NCBI RefSeq assembly: GCF_038502225.1
Contig: NC_091311.1
Span: 28,204,230-28,268,229, forward strand
Origin: Cherax quadricarinatus
Lineage: Eukaryota > Arthropoda > Malacostraca > Decapoda > Parastacidae
Reading direction: 5' to 3'
Length of the DNA stretch: 64,000 nucleotides
Of the stretch, positions 10,629-21,839 are shown in pieces. Numbering within the stretch: the stretch's first letter is position 1; each line of letters begins with the position of its first letter. Under the pieces are notes generated by a model. That model had not been told where the DNA came from. It did not search any database and was given only the letters and a program-made list of their open reading frames with translations. Both the position numbers and the translations under genes were made by a program.

Positions 10629-10684
10629 TCGCGGGTGCTGTATGGCTCAAATGGGTTTAGCGCTTCCTTTTTTATAATAATACT
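10629..10684 (+). mobile_element. SINE family S, 3' fragment
   Basis: GGGTTTAGCGCTTCC followed by an ATAATAATA-type tail matches the 3' end of the S family. The 5' part is missing. Confidence 0.65.
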
Positions 10685-10774
10685 AATGTTTTAATATTTC
10701 GAAAAAAAAAATGCAATTTTAGTTGAGTTTTGCATGATATTAAATATTCCACATGGTCTGTTAGGTGACGTACT

Positions 10775-12728
10775 TGTTGTGACACACTGCGCTGTGTTAC
10801 ATGTTGCGACACACTGCGCTGTGTTACATGTTGCGACACACTGCGCTGTGTTACATGTTGCGACACACGGCACTGTGTTACATGTTGCGACACACGGCAC
10901 TGTGTTACATGTTGCGACACTGCGCTGTGTTACATGTTGCGACACAATGCGCTGTGTTACATGTTGCGATACACGGCACTGTGTTACAAGTTGCGACACA
11001 CTGCGCTGTGTTACATGTTGCGACACACTGCGCTGTGTTACATGTTGCAACACACGGCACTGTGTTACATGTTGCGACACACTGCGCTGTGTTACATGTT
11101 GCGACACACGGTACTGTGTTACATGTTGTGACACACTGCGCTGTGTTACATGTTGCGACACACTGCGCTGTGTTACATGTTGCGACACACTGCGCTGTGT
11201 TACATGTTGCGACACACTGCGCTGTGTTACATGTTGCGACACACGGCACTGTGTTACATGTTGCGACACACTGCGCTGTGTTACATGTTGCGACACACTG
11301 CACTGTGTTACATGTTGTGACACATGGCACTGTGTTACATGTTGCGACACACTGCACTGTGTTACATGGTGCGACACACTGCGCTGTGTTATGACATGTT
11401 GCGATACACTGCGCTGTGTTACATGTGACACACTGCTCTGTGTTGCATGTTGCGACACACTGCGCTGTGTTACATGTTGCGACACTGTGCTGTGTTACAT
11501 GTTGCAACACCCTGCGCTGTGTTACATGTTGCAACACACTGTGCTGTGGTACATGTTGCGACACACTGCGCTGTGTTACATGTTGCGACACACTGCGCTG
11601 TGTTACATGTTGCAACACACTGTGCTGTGTTACATGTTGTGACACACTGCGCTGTGTTACGACATGTTGCGATACACTGCGCTGTGTTACATGTGACACA
11701 CTGCGCTGTGTTGCATGTTGCGACACACTGCGCTGTGTTACATGTTGCGACACACTGCGCTGTGTTACATGTTGCAACACACTGCACTGTGTTACATGTT
11801 GCAACACACTGCGCTGTGTTACATGTTGCGACACACTGCGCTGTGTTATGACATGTTGCGATACACTGCGCTGTGTTACATGTGACACACTGCGCTGTGT
11901 TGCATGTTGCGACACACTGTGCTGTGTTACATGTTGCGACACACTGCGCTGTGTTACATGTTGTGACACACTGTGCTGTGTTACATGTTGCAACACACTG
12001 CGCTGTGTTACATGTTGCGACGCACTGCGCTGTTACGACATGTTGCGACACACTGCGCTGTGTTGCATGTTGCGACACACTGCGCTGTGTTACATGTTGC
12101 GACACACTGCGCTGTGTTACATGTTGTGACACACTGCGCTGTGTTACATGTTGCAACACACTGCGCTGTGTTACATGTTGCGACGCACTGCGCTGTTACG
12201 ACATGTTGCGACACACTGCGCTGTGTTGCATGTTGCGACACACTGTGCTGTGTTACATGTTGCGACACACTGTGCTGTGTTACATGTGACACACTGCGCT
12301 GTGTTACATGTTGCAACACACTGCGCTGTGTTACATGTTGCGACACACTGCGCTGTGTTACATGTTGCAACACTGCGCTGTGTTACATGTTGCGACACAC
12401 TGCGCTGTGTTACATGTTGCGACACACGGCGCTGTGTTACATGTTGCAACACACTGCGCTGTGGTACAAGTTGCAACACAATGCACTGTGTTACATGTTG
12501 CAACACACTGTGCTGTGTTACATGTTGCAACACACTGTGCTGTGTTACATGTTGCGACACACTGCGCTGTGTTACATGTTGCGACACACTGTGCTGTGTT
12601 ACATGTTGTGACACACTGCGCTGTGGTACATGTTGCAACACACTGTGCTTTGTTACAACATGTTGTGACACACTGCACTGTGTTACATGTTGCGACACAC
12701 TGTGCTGTGTTACATGTTGCGACACACT
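10775..12728 (+). repeat. 27-bp satellite array, main block
   Basis: About 72 head-to-tail copies of a 27-bp unit that begins TGTTGCGACACACTGCGCTG and ends TGTTACA. The period is nine codons and five of the six frames lack stops, which explains the Cys/Thr/His/Gln-rich open frames on both strands; none looks like a gene. Units differ mostly at two CpGs (GCGAC to GTGAC or GCAAC; TGCGCTG to TGTGCTG or TGCACTG). A short stem ACACA/TGTGT with CTGCGC between lies inside each unit. Longer blocks repeat at 189, 269 and 163 bp, which is higher-order structure. The array continues at 17195, 18270 and 18906. Confidence 0.97.
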
Positions 12729-12844
12729 GGTCCGAACCCTGGACTGGTTTCAAACGGTTTCGTTGTGCACTACCTAGCAGGTTATTAATAGAATATTCAA
12801 GAGGTTGCTAGTAGAATTGCAGTAAATCAACCATTCAAATCATT

Positions 12845-14419
12845 ATGAAGCTGTGTGTAGTCTGTGGTCAGTCAAACAAACGGGCTTCCACATGCATAAA
12901 TTGTCATTTTTGTGGAAATTGGTGTCACGCCCCTTGTGCAGATATCCAAGAACTAGCTACAAGCAGTATTAAAACAGGGAAGTGTTTTTGGGTATGCCCA
13001 AATGAGATAAATCTGTGGACTAAAATCACAAGGGTATTAAAAGAGGTCAACATCAAAGCTGCTTTCATAGAAAACCTGGAAGCTTTCTACAACAGATGGG
13101 AACATAAAAAGTCTGGGCTGAATGGTACTGCCCTTGATACTGGCCATGTAGTCAGAAACTGTAAGGCTGGAGATGATGTCCTGGTAGTCAGTAAATGGGG
13201 GACTGATAGTGCTGTCCTGGGAGACAGTAATGGTGAAGCTGGAGGTGCTGTCCTGGGAGACAGTAATGGTAAAGCTGGAGGTGCTGTCCTGGGAGACAGT
13301 AATGGTGAAGCTGGAGATGCTGTCCTGGGAGACAGTAATGGGGAAGCTGGAGATGCTGTCCTGGGAGACAGTAATGGTGAAGCTGGAGATTTTGTCCAGG
13401 TAGTCGGGAATTATACGCAGGAAGGAATACATATAAATGACCTCATAGGGGACAGGAGCCATAGTAGGGAAACAAGTGTAGTCAAAGATAAGATAAAACC
13501 AATATTGCAAACTAGAAATACCGCAGGAAATAGCAAACAAGAGGACTCCACTAGCAATAGTGAGGATATATTACCAAAAACAACTGGTGGGAGCTCCATT
13601 GTTGGTGCTAGGGAGGATAGAAGTAAGACAGGGAAACATGCACCAACAGGGAATACAGTCACAGAAACCCAAGGCAAACGGAAACCAAGCCTGTGCACAT
13701 ACTATGCACTCGGTATCTGCTGGCATGGGAAATCTGAAAAAACAGATGGGACGTGCAACTATGACCACCCTAGAAAATGCCATGCCCATATGACAACAGG
13801 AAAATGCAAACTCCCTTCCTGTAAGCTTTTTCACCCTGAACTGTGTAGCTCTTCAGTACAGGAAAGACTGTGCTATAACTTAAATTGCCAGGCATACCAT
13901 CTAAAGGGGACAAAAAGATACAAAACATCCAGGCCATGGGAAAACCTGGGTAGCCACAGCCACTCAAGAGGGGGAGGTTTTTTAGTGCCAGGAAGGAAAA
14001 AAAAACTGGCAGGAAATGGCAGAAATCGTACACCAAATCCAGTCATTCCTGGAGTGGAACCACAGTCGATGGCCTCCACTCCAAACCAACAGATACAGAT
14101 ACTAATGCCGGAAAAAAAATCCCCCCCCAGTACCAACAATACCACCAGTCCGATAACATTCTTCCTTGCAAATATACAGGGTCTAAAGCCAGCAACAAAC
14201 AACAAAATACCTTTCATCCGTGGACTGCTTGCAGAGGCAAAGGCAATGTTCGCGGCTTTCACTGAGACCCACATAAAGGATCACTTGGACAACGAAATAT
14301 GGATCCCACGTTACAACCTATACAGATGTGACAGAGTGAACAGGCAAAAGGGGGGGGGGGGTTGGCCTGTACATTGCAGAGTCACTTGTTTGCACAGAAC
14401 TGCTAAATGCCTCAAATGA
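12845..14419 (+). pseudogene. LINE A N-terminal region: PHD-like finger, CCCH fingers, start of endonuclease
   Basis: The frame opens at ATG 12845. Residues 4-50 carry paired cysteines (CVVCGQ, CINCHFCGNWCHAPC, FWVCP) like the PHD-type finger in ORF1 of CR1/L2-group LINEs. A 36-bp minisatellite at about 13207-13390 encodes five copies of AVLGDSNGEAGD-like units. Residues 284-352 hold three CCCH fingers with spacings C7C11C3H, C8C4C3H and C8C4C3H. The same frame then enters an exonuclease-endonuclease-phosphatase domain (FFLANIQGLKP; FTETHI with the catalytic Glu). A G run at 14350-14361 shifts the frame, so the last residues before 14419 are out of frame. The nucleic-acid-binding module is therefore joined to the endonuclease rather than being a separate ORF1. 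CCCH fingers fused to EN-RT are unusual, in my judgement. Confidence 0.75.
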
Positions 14420-15600
14420 TGTAGTGGAAGTTTTAGCAGTAAAGGTCGAGAACCAAAACCTAGTCATTGTGGTAGTCTACAAGCCTCCGGATGCAACATC
14501 CCAGCAATTCCAGGAACAGCTGTTAAAAATTGACCACTGTCTGGAAAACCTTCCAGCTCCTGCACCCAACATCTTGCTCCTGGGGGATTTCAACTTAAGG
14601 CACCTAAAATGGAGGAATATAGCAAATAATATTGTTGAAGTAATAACACCAGGAGGCAGCTCTGATGAAAACTCACACTCACGCGAGCTTTTAAATCTCT
14701 GCACAAAATTCAATTTAAACCAGCAAATAATAGAGCCTACTAGACTGGAGAATACACTAGACCTCATCTTCACTAACAATGATGATCTGATAAGAAATGT
14801 CACCATATCAAAAACAATATACTCAGATCACAACATAATTGAGGTTCAGTCATGTATGCGCGGAGCCCCAGACCGACATAATGAGATTAGTCACGAGGGA
14901 GCATTCACCAAATTCAACTTCAATAACAAAAACATAAAGTGGGACCAAGTAAACCAAGTCCTAACCGATATAAGCTGGGAAGATATACTAAGCAACACAG
15001 ACCCCAACTTATGCCTAGAACAGATTAACTCGGTGGCACTCGATGTATGCACAAGGCTTATTCCTCTAAGAAAAAGGAGGAGTAGATGTAAAACAGAAAG
15101 AGACAGGCGCTCCCTTTACAGGCGACGGAAAAGAATAACAGAGCGGCTAAAAGAGGTCAATATATCTGAAATGCGTAGGGAGACACTGGTCAGAGAAATA
15201 GCAAGCATCGAACTTAAGCTAAAAGAATCCTTTAGGAGTCAGGAATCGCGGGAAGAACTAAAAGCCATAAATGAAATCGAAAGAAACCCAAAGTATTTCT
15301 TCTCCTATGCCAAATCAAAATCGAGAACAACGTCCAGTATTGGGCCCCTACTTAAACAAGATGGGTCCTACACAGATGACAGCAAGGAAATGAGTGAGCT
15401 ACTCAAGTCCCAATATGACTCAGTTTTTAGCAAGCCGCTAACCAGACTGAGAGTCGAAGATCAAAATGAATTTTTTATGAGAGAGCCACAAAATTTGATT
15501 AACACAAGCCTATCCGATGTTATCCTGACGCCAAATGACTTCGAACAGGCGATAAATGACATGCCCATGCACTCTGCCCCAGGGCCAGACTCATGGAACT
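14362..15600 (+). pseudogene. LINE A endonuclease C-terminal half and linker to RT
   Basis: After the G run the endonuclease continues in another frame: VVVYKPPDA, LLLGDFNLRH (GDFN metal-site motif) and YSDHNIIEV (the SDH motif). Then comes a basic linker (RKRRSRCKTERDRRSLYRRR) and the conserved pre-RT segment ending in APGPDSWN. At about 15598 a deletion shifts the frame, and the true continuation (FIKNCKKPLSRA) is read in the frame of 15556-17160. The open frame downstream to 15734 is out of phase and not meaningful. Confidence 0.85.
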
Positions 15601-17160
15601 GTGTTCATCAAGAACTGCAAGAAGCCCCTATCACGAGCCTTTTCCATCCTATGGAGAGGGAGCATGGACACGGGGGTCGTCCCACAGTTACTAAAAACAA
15701 CAGACATAGCCCCACTCCACAAAGGGGGCAGTAAAGCAACAGCAAAGAACTACAGACCAATAGCACTAACATCCCATATCATAAAAATCTTTGAAAGGGT
15801 CCTAAGAAGCAAGATCACCACCCATCTAGAAACCCATCAGTTACACAACCCAGGGCAACATGGGTTTAGAACAGGTCGCTCCTGTCTGTCTCAACTATTG
15901 GATCACTACAAGGTCCTAAATGCACTAGAAGACAAAAAGAATGCAGATGTAATATATACAGACTTTGCAAAAGCCTTCGACAAGTGTGACCATGGCGTAA
16001 TAGCGCACAAAATGCGTGCTAAAGGAATAACAGGAAAAGTCGGTTGATGGATCTATAATTTCCTCACTAACAGAACACAGAGAGTAGTCGTCAACAGAGT
16101 AAAGTCCGAGGCAGCTACGGTGAAAAGCTCTGTTCCACAAGGCACAGTACTCGCTCCCATCTTGTTCCTCATCCTCATATCCGACATAGACAAGGATGTC
16201 AGCAACAGCACCGTGTCTTCCTTTGCAGATGACACCCGAATCTGCATGACAGTGTCTTCCATTGCAGACACTGCAAAGCTCCAGGCGGACATCAACCAAA
16301 TCTTTCAGTGGGCTGCAGAAAACAATATGAAGTTCAACGATGAGAAATTTCAATTACTCAGATATGGTAAACATGAGGAAATTAAATCTTCATCAGAGTA
16401 CAAAACAAATTCTGGCCACAAAATAGAGCGAAACACCAACGTCAAAGACCTGGGAGTGATCATGTCCGAGGATCTCACCTTCAAGGACCATAACATTGTA
16501 TCAATCGCATCTGCTAGAAAAATGACAGGATGGATAATGAGAACCTTCAAAACTAGGGAGGCCAAGCCCATGATGACACTCTTCAGGTCACTTGTTCTAT
16601 CTAGGCTGGAATATTGCTGCACACTAACAGCACCTTTCAAGGCAGGTGAAATTGCCGACCTAGAAAATGTACAGAGAACTTTCACGGCGCGCATAACGGA
16701 GATAAAACACCTCAATTATTGGGAGCGCTTGAGGTTCCTAAACCTGTATTCCCTGGAACGCAGGAGGGAGAGATACATGATTATATACACCTGGAAAATC
16801 CTAGAGGGACTAGTACCGAACTTGCACACGAAAATCACTCACTACGAAAGCAAAAGACTTGGCAGACGATGCACCATCCCCCCAATGAAAAGCAGGGGTG
16901 TCACTAGCACGTTAAGAGACCATACAATAAGTGTCAGGGGCCCGAGACTGTTCAACTGCCTCCCAGCACACATAAGGGGGATTACCAACAGACCCCTGGC
17001 AGTCTTCAAGCTGGCTCTGGACAAGCACCTAAAGTCAGTTCCGGATCAGCCGGGCTGTGGCTCGTACGTTGGTTTGCGTGCAGCCAGCAGCAACAGCCTG
17101 GTTGATCAGGCTCTGATCCACCAGGAGGCCTGGTCACAGACCGGGCCGCGGGGGCGTTGA
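15599..17160 (+). pseudogene. LINE A reverse transcriptase and C-terminal domain
   Basis: RT blocks in order: NYRPIALTSHIIKIFERVL, GFRTGRSCLSQL, DFAKAFDKCDHG (first catalytic Asp), VPQGTVLAPILF, and SFADDTRICM with FADD codons at 16222-16233. One in-frame stop at 16045-16047 probably arose from CGA to TGA, a CpG transition; the frame is otherwise open. The C-terminal part ends in a motif (GCGSYVGLRAASSNSLV) shared with the copies at 35579 and 48609. TGA at 17158-17160 is followed by the short 3' tail. With one stop and two frameshifts the copy cannot make active protein. Confidence 0.88.
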
Positions 17161-17194
17161 CCCCCGGAACTCTCTCCAGGTAAACTCCAGGTAA

Positions 17195-17270
17195 ACACTG
17201 TGCTGTGTTACATGTTGCGACACACTGCGCTGTGGTACATGTTGCGACACAATGTGCTGTGGTACATGTT
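17195..17270 (+). repeat. 27-bp satellite, second block
   Basis: Nearly three units of the 27-bp satellite resume directly after the LINE A tail. It shows that LINE A landed inside a pre-existing array. Confidence 0.95.
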
Positions 17271-18269
17271 TCCCCGACAGTGAAGTTCTGCTGTCCCTCT
17301 AGATTTTCAGGTAGGCCTCATCATGTATCATGTCTCGCCTGCGTTCAGCAGTGAGGTTTGGGAAGAAACCCTCAAGCATTCCTTCCCAGCCTCATTGGTG
17401 TTTTCCATCTTCTGTTATGCACGCGCTAATTAATTCTGCATGTACATTTCTAGGTCGGCGCAATTTCACCTGCCTTGGAGTGCTGGGACCAGTGGTGCAG
17501 CAAGCCAATTAATTCCAGCCTCAAGATACTGAAGTGACTGAAAATGTCATCGCTGAACCTGCTTGGCCGGTTCCCTCGGTGCTCCAGGTTCTCGTGATGG
17601 CTAACGAATGCGATTTTCATTAGCGATGTTGTGGTCGCTTGTCCCAAGTATTCCTCGGTCATGATCAGTCCGGGAATCTGAAACGTTGGTATCAACTGTT
17701 ACAAGGCTGTTCCGCTTGTTTGCTGGCCGTCGATGTAATTTCCTCGTGATGCCGCTGTTCTGCATGGTTGGGAGCCATATCTCGGTCGTTGAAGTCGGCT
17801 TGTTCATTCGTTGGCGGCTTTGCTAATAATTTGATGTCCGCCCGCTGAAGACTGGTTGGATGATAACGCCATTGAAAGGCTCAGTTACGGGTGAATCTGC
17901 AGGTAGACGCGAACAGCTGTCGGTGCGTCAAGTGTCGGATGTGGATGAGACGCAGTTACTGTTGGTGTTGCCTGCTTGTGTCAGAATATGGCTGCAAGGC
18001 AAGGACCTCGAACTGACCTGGTTGGCAGGCCTGCTATGGGTTCTGACCAGGCTGCCAATGTGTTCTAGATCCAATCGACCGACTTTTCCTGTTGTTTATC
18101 ACTTTGCATTTGTGCTGCTATTACGCCATGGTGACACTGTCGAGGCTTTTGCTGAAAGTCTAATATGTTACATCTGCATTCTTTCGTGTTTCATAAGTGC
18201 ATTGAATAGTGTCATGCAATGATCCCGTTAGGTTGAAGACAGGGAAGCGATTTAATTACTAAACCCGTG
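17271..18269 (-). mobile_element. antisense, strongly diverged LINE A relic inside the satellite
   Basis: Several stretches match the reverse complement of LINE A in order. CTCTAGATTTTCAGG and ATGTCTCGCCTGCGTTC (17300-17345) resemble 35895-35935. CGCAATTTCACCTGCCTTGGA (17460) resembles the antisense of the KAGEIADLE segment. GAGGCTTTTGCTGAAAGTCT (18143-18162) and TTACATCTGCATTC (18168) match the antisense DFAKAFD region near 36872-36915. No coding capacity is left. Confidence 0.6.
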
Positions 18270-18470
18270 TTTTACATGTTGCGACACACTGCGCTGTGTT
18301 ACATGTTGCGACACACTGTGCTGTGTTACATGTGACACACTGCGCTGTGGAACATGTTGCAACACACTGTGCTGTGTTACAACATGTAACACACTGCGTT
18401 GTGCTACGTCAAGTTGCGACACACTGCGCTGTGTTACATGTTGCGACACACTGCGCTGTGGTACATGTTA
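18270..18470 (+). repeat. 27-bp satellite, third block
   Basis: About seven variant units, including shortened ones, lie between the antisense LINE A relic and the LINE D fragment. Confidence 0.95.
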
Positions 18471-18905
18471 AGAACATAAGAACATAAGAACGAAGGAACA
18501 CTGCAGAAGGCCTACTGGCCCATGCGAGGCAGGTCCAAGTCTCCTACCGGCTTAAGCCAATGCACCCAACCTAGTCAGGTCAGGTCACATTGACTTAAGG
18601 GAGGAACACGGCAACCTACCTGTTAGCACAAGCTATCAGGTCTAACTCACACCCACCCACATCTACTCATGTATTTATCCAACCTATTTTTAAAGCTACA
18701 CAACGTTCTGGCCTCTATAACGGTACTTGGGAGTTTGTTCCACTCATCCACAACTCTATTACCAAACCAGTACTTTCCTATATCCTTCCTGAATCTGAAT
18801 TTTTCCAACTTAAAACCATTGCTGCGAGTCCTGTCTAGGCTAGATATTTTCAGCACACTATTTACATCCCCTTTATTTATTCCTGTCTTTTATTTATTCC
18901 TGTCT
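18471..18905 (-). mobile_element. LINE D, 5'-truncated 3' end on the minus strand
   Basis: The left end is an AAGAACATAAGAACATAAG tandem, that is (TTCTTATG)n on the element strand, a CR1-type 3' tail. On the minus strand, 18647-18856 encodes an RT C-terminal tail (NRVVDEWNKLPSTVIEA). It closely matches the copy at 27228-27825. The right end has a 17-bp duplication (TTTATTTATTCCTGTCT) against the satellite. Confidence 0.82.
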
Positions 18906-19206
18906 GTTGCAACACACTGTGCTGTGTTACAACATGTTGCCACACACTGCGCTGTGTTACATGTTGCAACACACTGTGCTGTGTTACATGTTGCGACACA
19001 CTATGCTGTGTTACATGTTGCGACACACTGCACTGTGTTACATGTTGCGACACACTGTGCTGTGTTACATGTGACACACTGCGCTGTGCTACATGTGACA
19101 CACTGCGCTGTGTTACGGCATGTTGCGACACACTGCGCTGTGTTACGACATGTTGCGACACACTGTGCTGTGTTACGACATGTTGCGACACACTGCGCTC
19201 TGTTAT
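18906..19206 (+). repeat. 27-bp satellite, fourth block
   Basis: About eleven variant units, several with the TTACGACATG spacer variant also seen in the main block. The array ends here. Confidence 0.95.
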
Positions 19207-20339
19207 GTTGTGATTTATAAAGATTGTTACGATATGCTGATAAGCTACGATAAGGTGTATATCAATGGTATACCATTCTACTGTCTTCTGTGTATGTGTG
19301 GAAAATCTAGATAATTTTTCCTGTAATTTATGAGAGAGAATTGTCGGGGTTAATATTTATATAAAATTGTGTAGGTGTGTATCTTAAGTACGACTTTTTG
19401 AGAAGTATTGTCAAATGGAAACCTATATTATCTATAATTTCCTTATATACTGTAAGTTAAGTGATTGAAAATTGTTGTAATTTAGAGGAAATTAATATTC
19501 TAATAAGAAAAATGTAATACACACAGGGAAATGCCACTAAATTTAAATGTATGTGTAAAAGATAAAACTTTTAGTGAGGAGAGAAATCGAAAATGGTAGG
19601 AGGTAAACATTCACTGGTGAGTGCGGCAGAATATGATCGTGGGTAATCGAGGCCGATAGAGGGTGTATTGGCAAGAATTAGGAACCATGAAATGAGTGAA
19701 TATAATAATATGTATCCGGAAGGGTTCAGATACACTGTAATATGGTCAGAATAAGACTGATAATGAAGATAATAGTGGACGCGGTGATGGCGACTATGTC
19801 GTGTACTTCAATAATTTGTTTGCCTTCCAGTGTTAATTTAGGTCTCACACAACGGGTAAGGTAGCTTGTTATTGGCCAATATTAGTGTACCTGCCTATAG
19901 GGAGGCATTAGGATATATCACCAACATAATAATACCTTGGTAAGTAAGTCTTATGTTCTTCACAATGTAACTGAACCACTGTGTTGTATAGTTAATGCAC
20001 AAGAAATTACTTGAATTAAGTCACATAATTAACAAATATACAATCCATAAATATATTAAATATGCTAGGTTCACTGGCTTGAAATTCTTTTATTAATCAA
20101 TATTCCAGAACTATATGTTCACATAAATTTTAGCTTCGAAATGTAAGTTGGGGAGATGAGACAGTAGGCATCCAACGACAAAAAGGCCGCCTATTGTCCC
20201 TATAGTCCCACATATCTCCGAGGTACATCAATATCAGTAAGTAAAATATATGTTTTAGATGTACCAAAGTTCTCCCCAGTTATGTTGGTGAAAGGTTAAT
20301 TCAAGATTGTACTTGTAAAAATTCATCCATATAATTTCT
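19207..20339. other. AT-rich interval without recognised feature
   Basis: No open frame, repeat or motif here could be assigned to a family. Confidence 0.5.
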
Positions 20340-20830
20340 CACAGCACCCTGTCTTCCTTTGCAGATGACATCCGAATTTGCATGACAGTGTCCTCCATTG
20401 AAGACACCGCAAGACTCCAGGCAGATATCAACCAAATCTTTAAATGGGCCGCAAAAAAATAATGTGAAGTTCAATGATAAGAAATTTTAATTACTCCAAT
20501 ATGGAAAACGTGAGGAAATTAAAACTACATCGGAGTATAAAACAAATTCCAACCACACAATAGAGTGAGAAACTAACGTAAAAAACCATGAGAGTGATCA
20601 TATCAGAAGATCTCACCTTCAAAGACCATAACATTGTTTGAATGACATCTGCTAGAAAAATGACGGGATGGATAATGAGAACCTTCAAAACTAGGGATGC
20701 CAAGCCCACGATGACACTCTTCAGGTCACTTGTTCTATCTATGCTGGAATATTGCTGCACACTAACAGGACCTTTCGAGGCAGGTGAAATTGCTGACCTA
20801 TGTGATATGTCAAGATGTCTTATTAATGAA
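20340..20830 (+). mobile_element. LINE A RT fragment, degenerate
   Basis: It begins at the antisense-free RT motif (TTTGCAGATGACATCCGAAT, the FADD block) and runs through MTGWIMRTFKTR and LEYCCTLTGPFEAGEIADL in a short open piece at 20642-20815. Indels break every frame. Both ends are truncated. Confidence 0.8.
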
Positions 20831-21240
20831 ACTAAGATACCAGATATACTAAGCAAATTTCCTAAATTTGTTTGTAACAGATAAGTGAACTGAAGATATA
20901 AATCCAAATGTACATCTGCTAATCCTTTTGGAGCCTAGTTCCTAGCCTTTTGTGTATCCATATTCTCTTGCGCTACCGTCCACAGGATGGATGTGAGGTG
21001 CACAATAAACTAGCCACTTCGGTGGCAAAATCTAATCCATAGAGGAATTATAATAGATTTGTATAATTTGCTATAAGAGTAGGCACAGAAGAAAACTTCT
21101 AGTCGTGCGCTGTACTTCAGGAAAACTAGTCTAAAGGATTACATAGTACGTACTTAAACCTAGTGTCAGCATAAGACTTAAGACACATAGTATCAGTACA
21201 GCTTGTATAAATCACAGATTACCAATGACAAATTGCTCAG

Positions 21241-21650
21241 TGGAAGGTCTCGGTCAAATGACCAAAAGTTTCAGCTGCGAATCACATGACTAAGACGCGC
21301 GTGGCCCGGTGGTCTGATGACTGGTGGTCTGGTGGCTAAAACGCCCGCTTCACACACGGAGGGGCCGGGCTCGATTCCCGGCGGGTGGAAATTCCGACAC
21401 GTTTCCTTACACCTATTGTCCTGTTCACCTAGCAGCAAATAGGTACCTGGGTATTAGTCGACTGGTGTGGGTCGCATCCTGGGGGACAAGATTAAGGACC
21501 CCAATGGAAATAAGTTAGACAGTCCTCGATGACGCACTGACTTTCTTGGGTTATCCTGGGTGGCTAACCCCCCGGGGTTAAAAATCCGAACGAAATCTTA
21601 TCTTATCAGGAAACACTAGTCCTGTTTCCTGACAAACCTTATCTAGACTG
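21241..21650 (+). mobile_element. short repeat X, interrupted by a tRNA-type SINE
   Basis: The left part (GGAAGGTCTCGGTCAAATGA ... GACTAAGACGCG, to about 21298) and the right part (AGGAAACACTAGTCCTGTTTC, from 21608) together match the uninterrupted, oppositely oriented copy at 31020-31140. The break falls where the SINE lies. I do not know the family. Confidence 0.6.
21299..21607 (+). mobile_element. tRNA-derived SINE (family T), nearly complete
   Basis: The head reads as a tRNA-like promoter: A-box-like TGGTCTGGTGGCTAA and B-box-like GGGCTCGATTCCCGG, driving internal pol III transcription if active. The body has TTTCCTTACACCTATTG, CACCTAGCAGCAAATAGG, GGGTTATCCTGGGTGGCTAA and an ATCTTATCTTATC tail. 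A partial head duplication (CTGATGACTGGTGGTCTGG) is present. Confidence 0.82.
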
Positions 21651-21839
21651 GTCAAATTCAAATAAATTACATAGCATTTACACCATTTTAATTATCTACA
21701 TTTTGTGGAGTGGTCGAACAAAGGTGGTGAAATCAAAGCTCTAGAATTTACTGACAGTTAATGGATATTACATTTTTGTGAAATTTAATAGGTGCTTTTC
21801 AACAATATTAAAAGATGTTGGTAGATGGGGGCTTATGGT

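Larger units (their letters stand above)
12729..17194 (+). mobile_element. LINE A, nearly full-length CR1/jockey-like non-LTR retrotransposon
   Basis: A 4.47-kb LINE lies inside the 27-bp satellite, which stops at 12728 and resumes at 17195. Order: about 110 bp leader, zinc-finger N-terminal part, endonuclease, RT, C-terminal part, short 3' end. The 3' end is an 11-bp tandem repeat (CTCCAGGTAAA twice) rather than poly(A), as in CR1-like elements. No clear target duplication is seen. Coding is broken by frameshifts near 14350 and 15598 and a stop at 16045. Related copies lie at 17271, 20340, 34445, 35552, 48578 and 59085. Confidence 0.88.

Noticed and set aside
10775..12728. CRISPR-like array
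   Set aside because: Repeats are directly abutting with no unique spacers, no cas genes are present, and the context is a eukaryotic transposon-rich genome.
10672..12811. Long Cys/Thr/His/Gln-rich open frames on both strands that look like repeat proteins
   Set aside because: The 27-bp unit is a multiple of three and lacks stops in five frames, so the frames follow from the satellite. There is no start context, no domain and no non-repeat part.
16120..16230. Separate small gene starting after the stop at 16047
   Set aside because: It is in the same frame as the preceding RT segment and continues its motifs. The stop is a single-base mutation.
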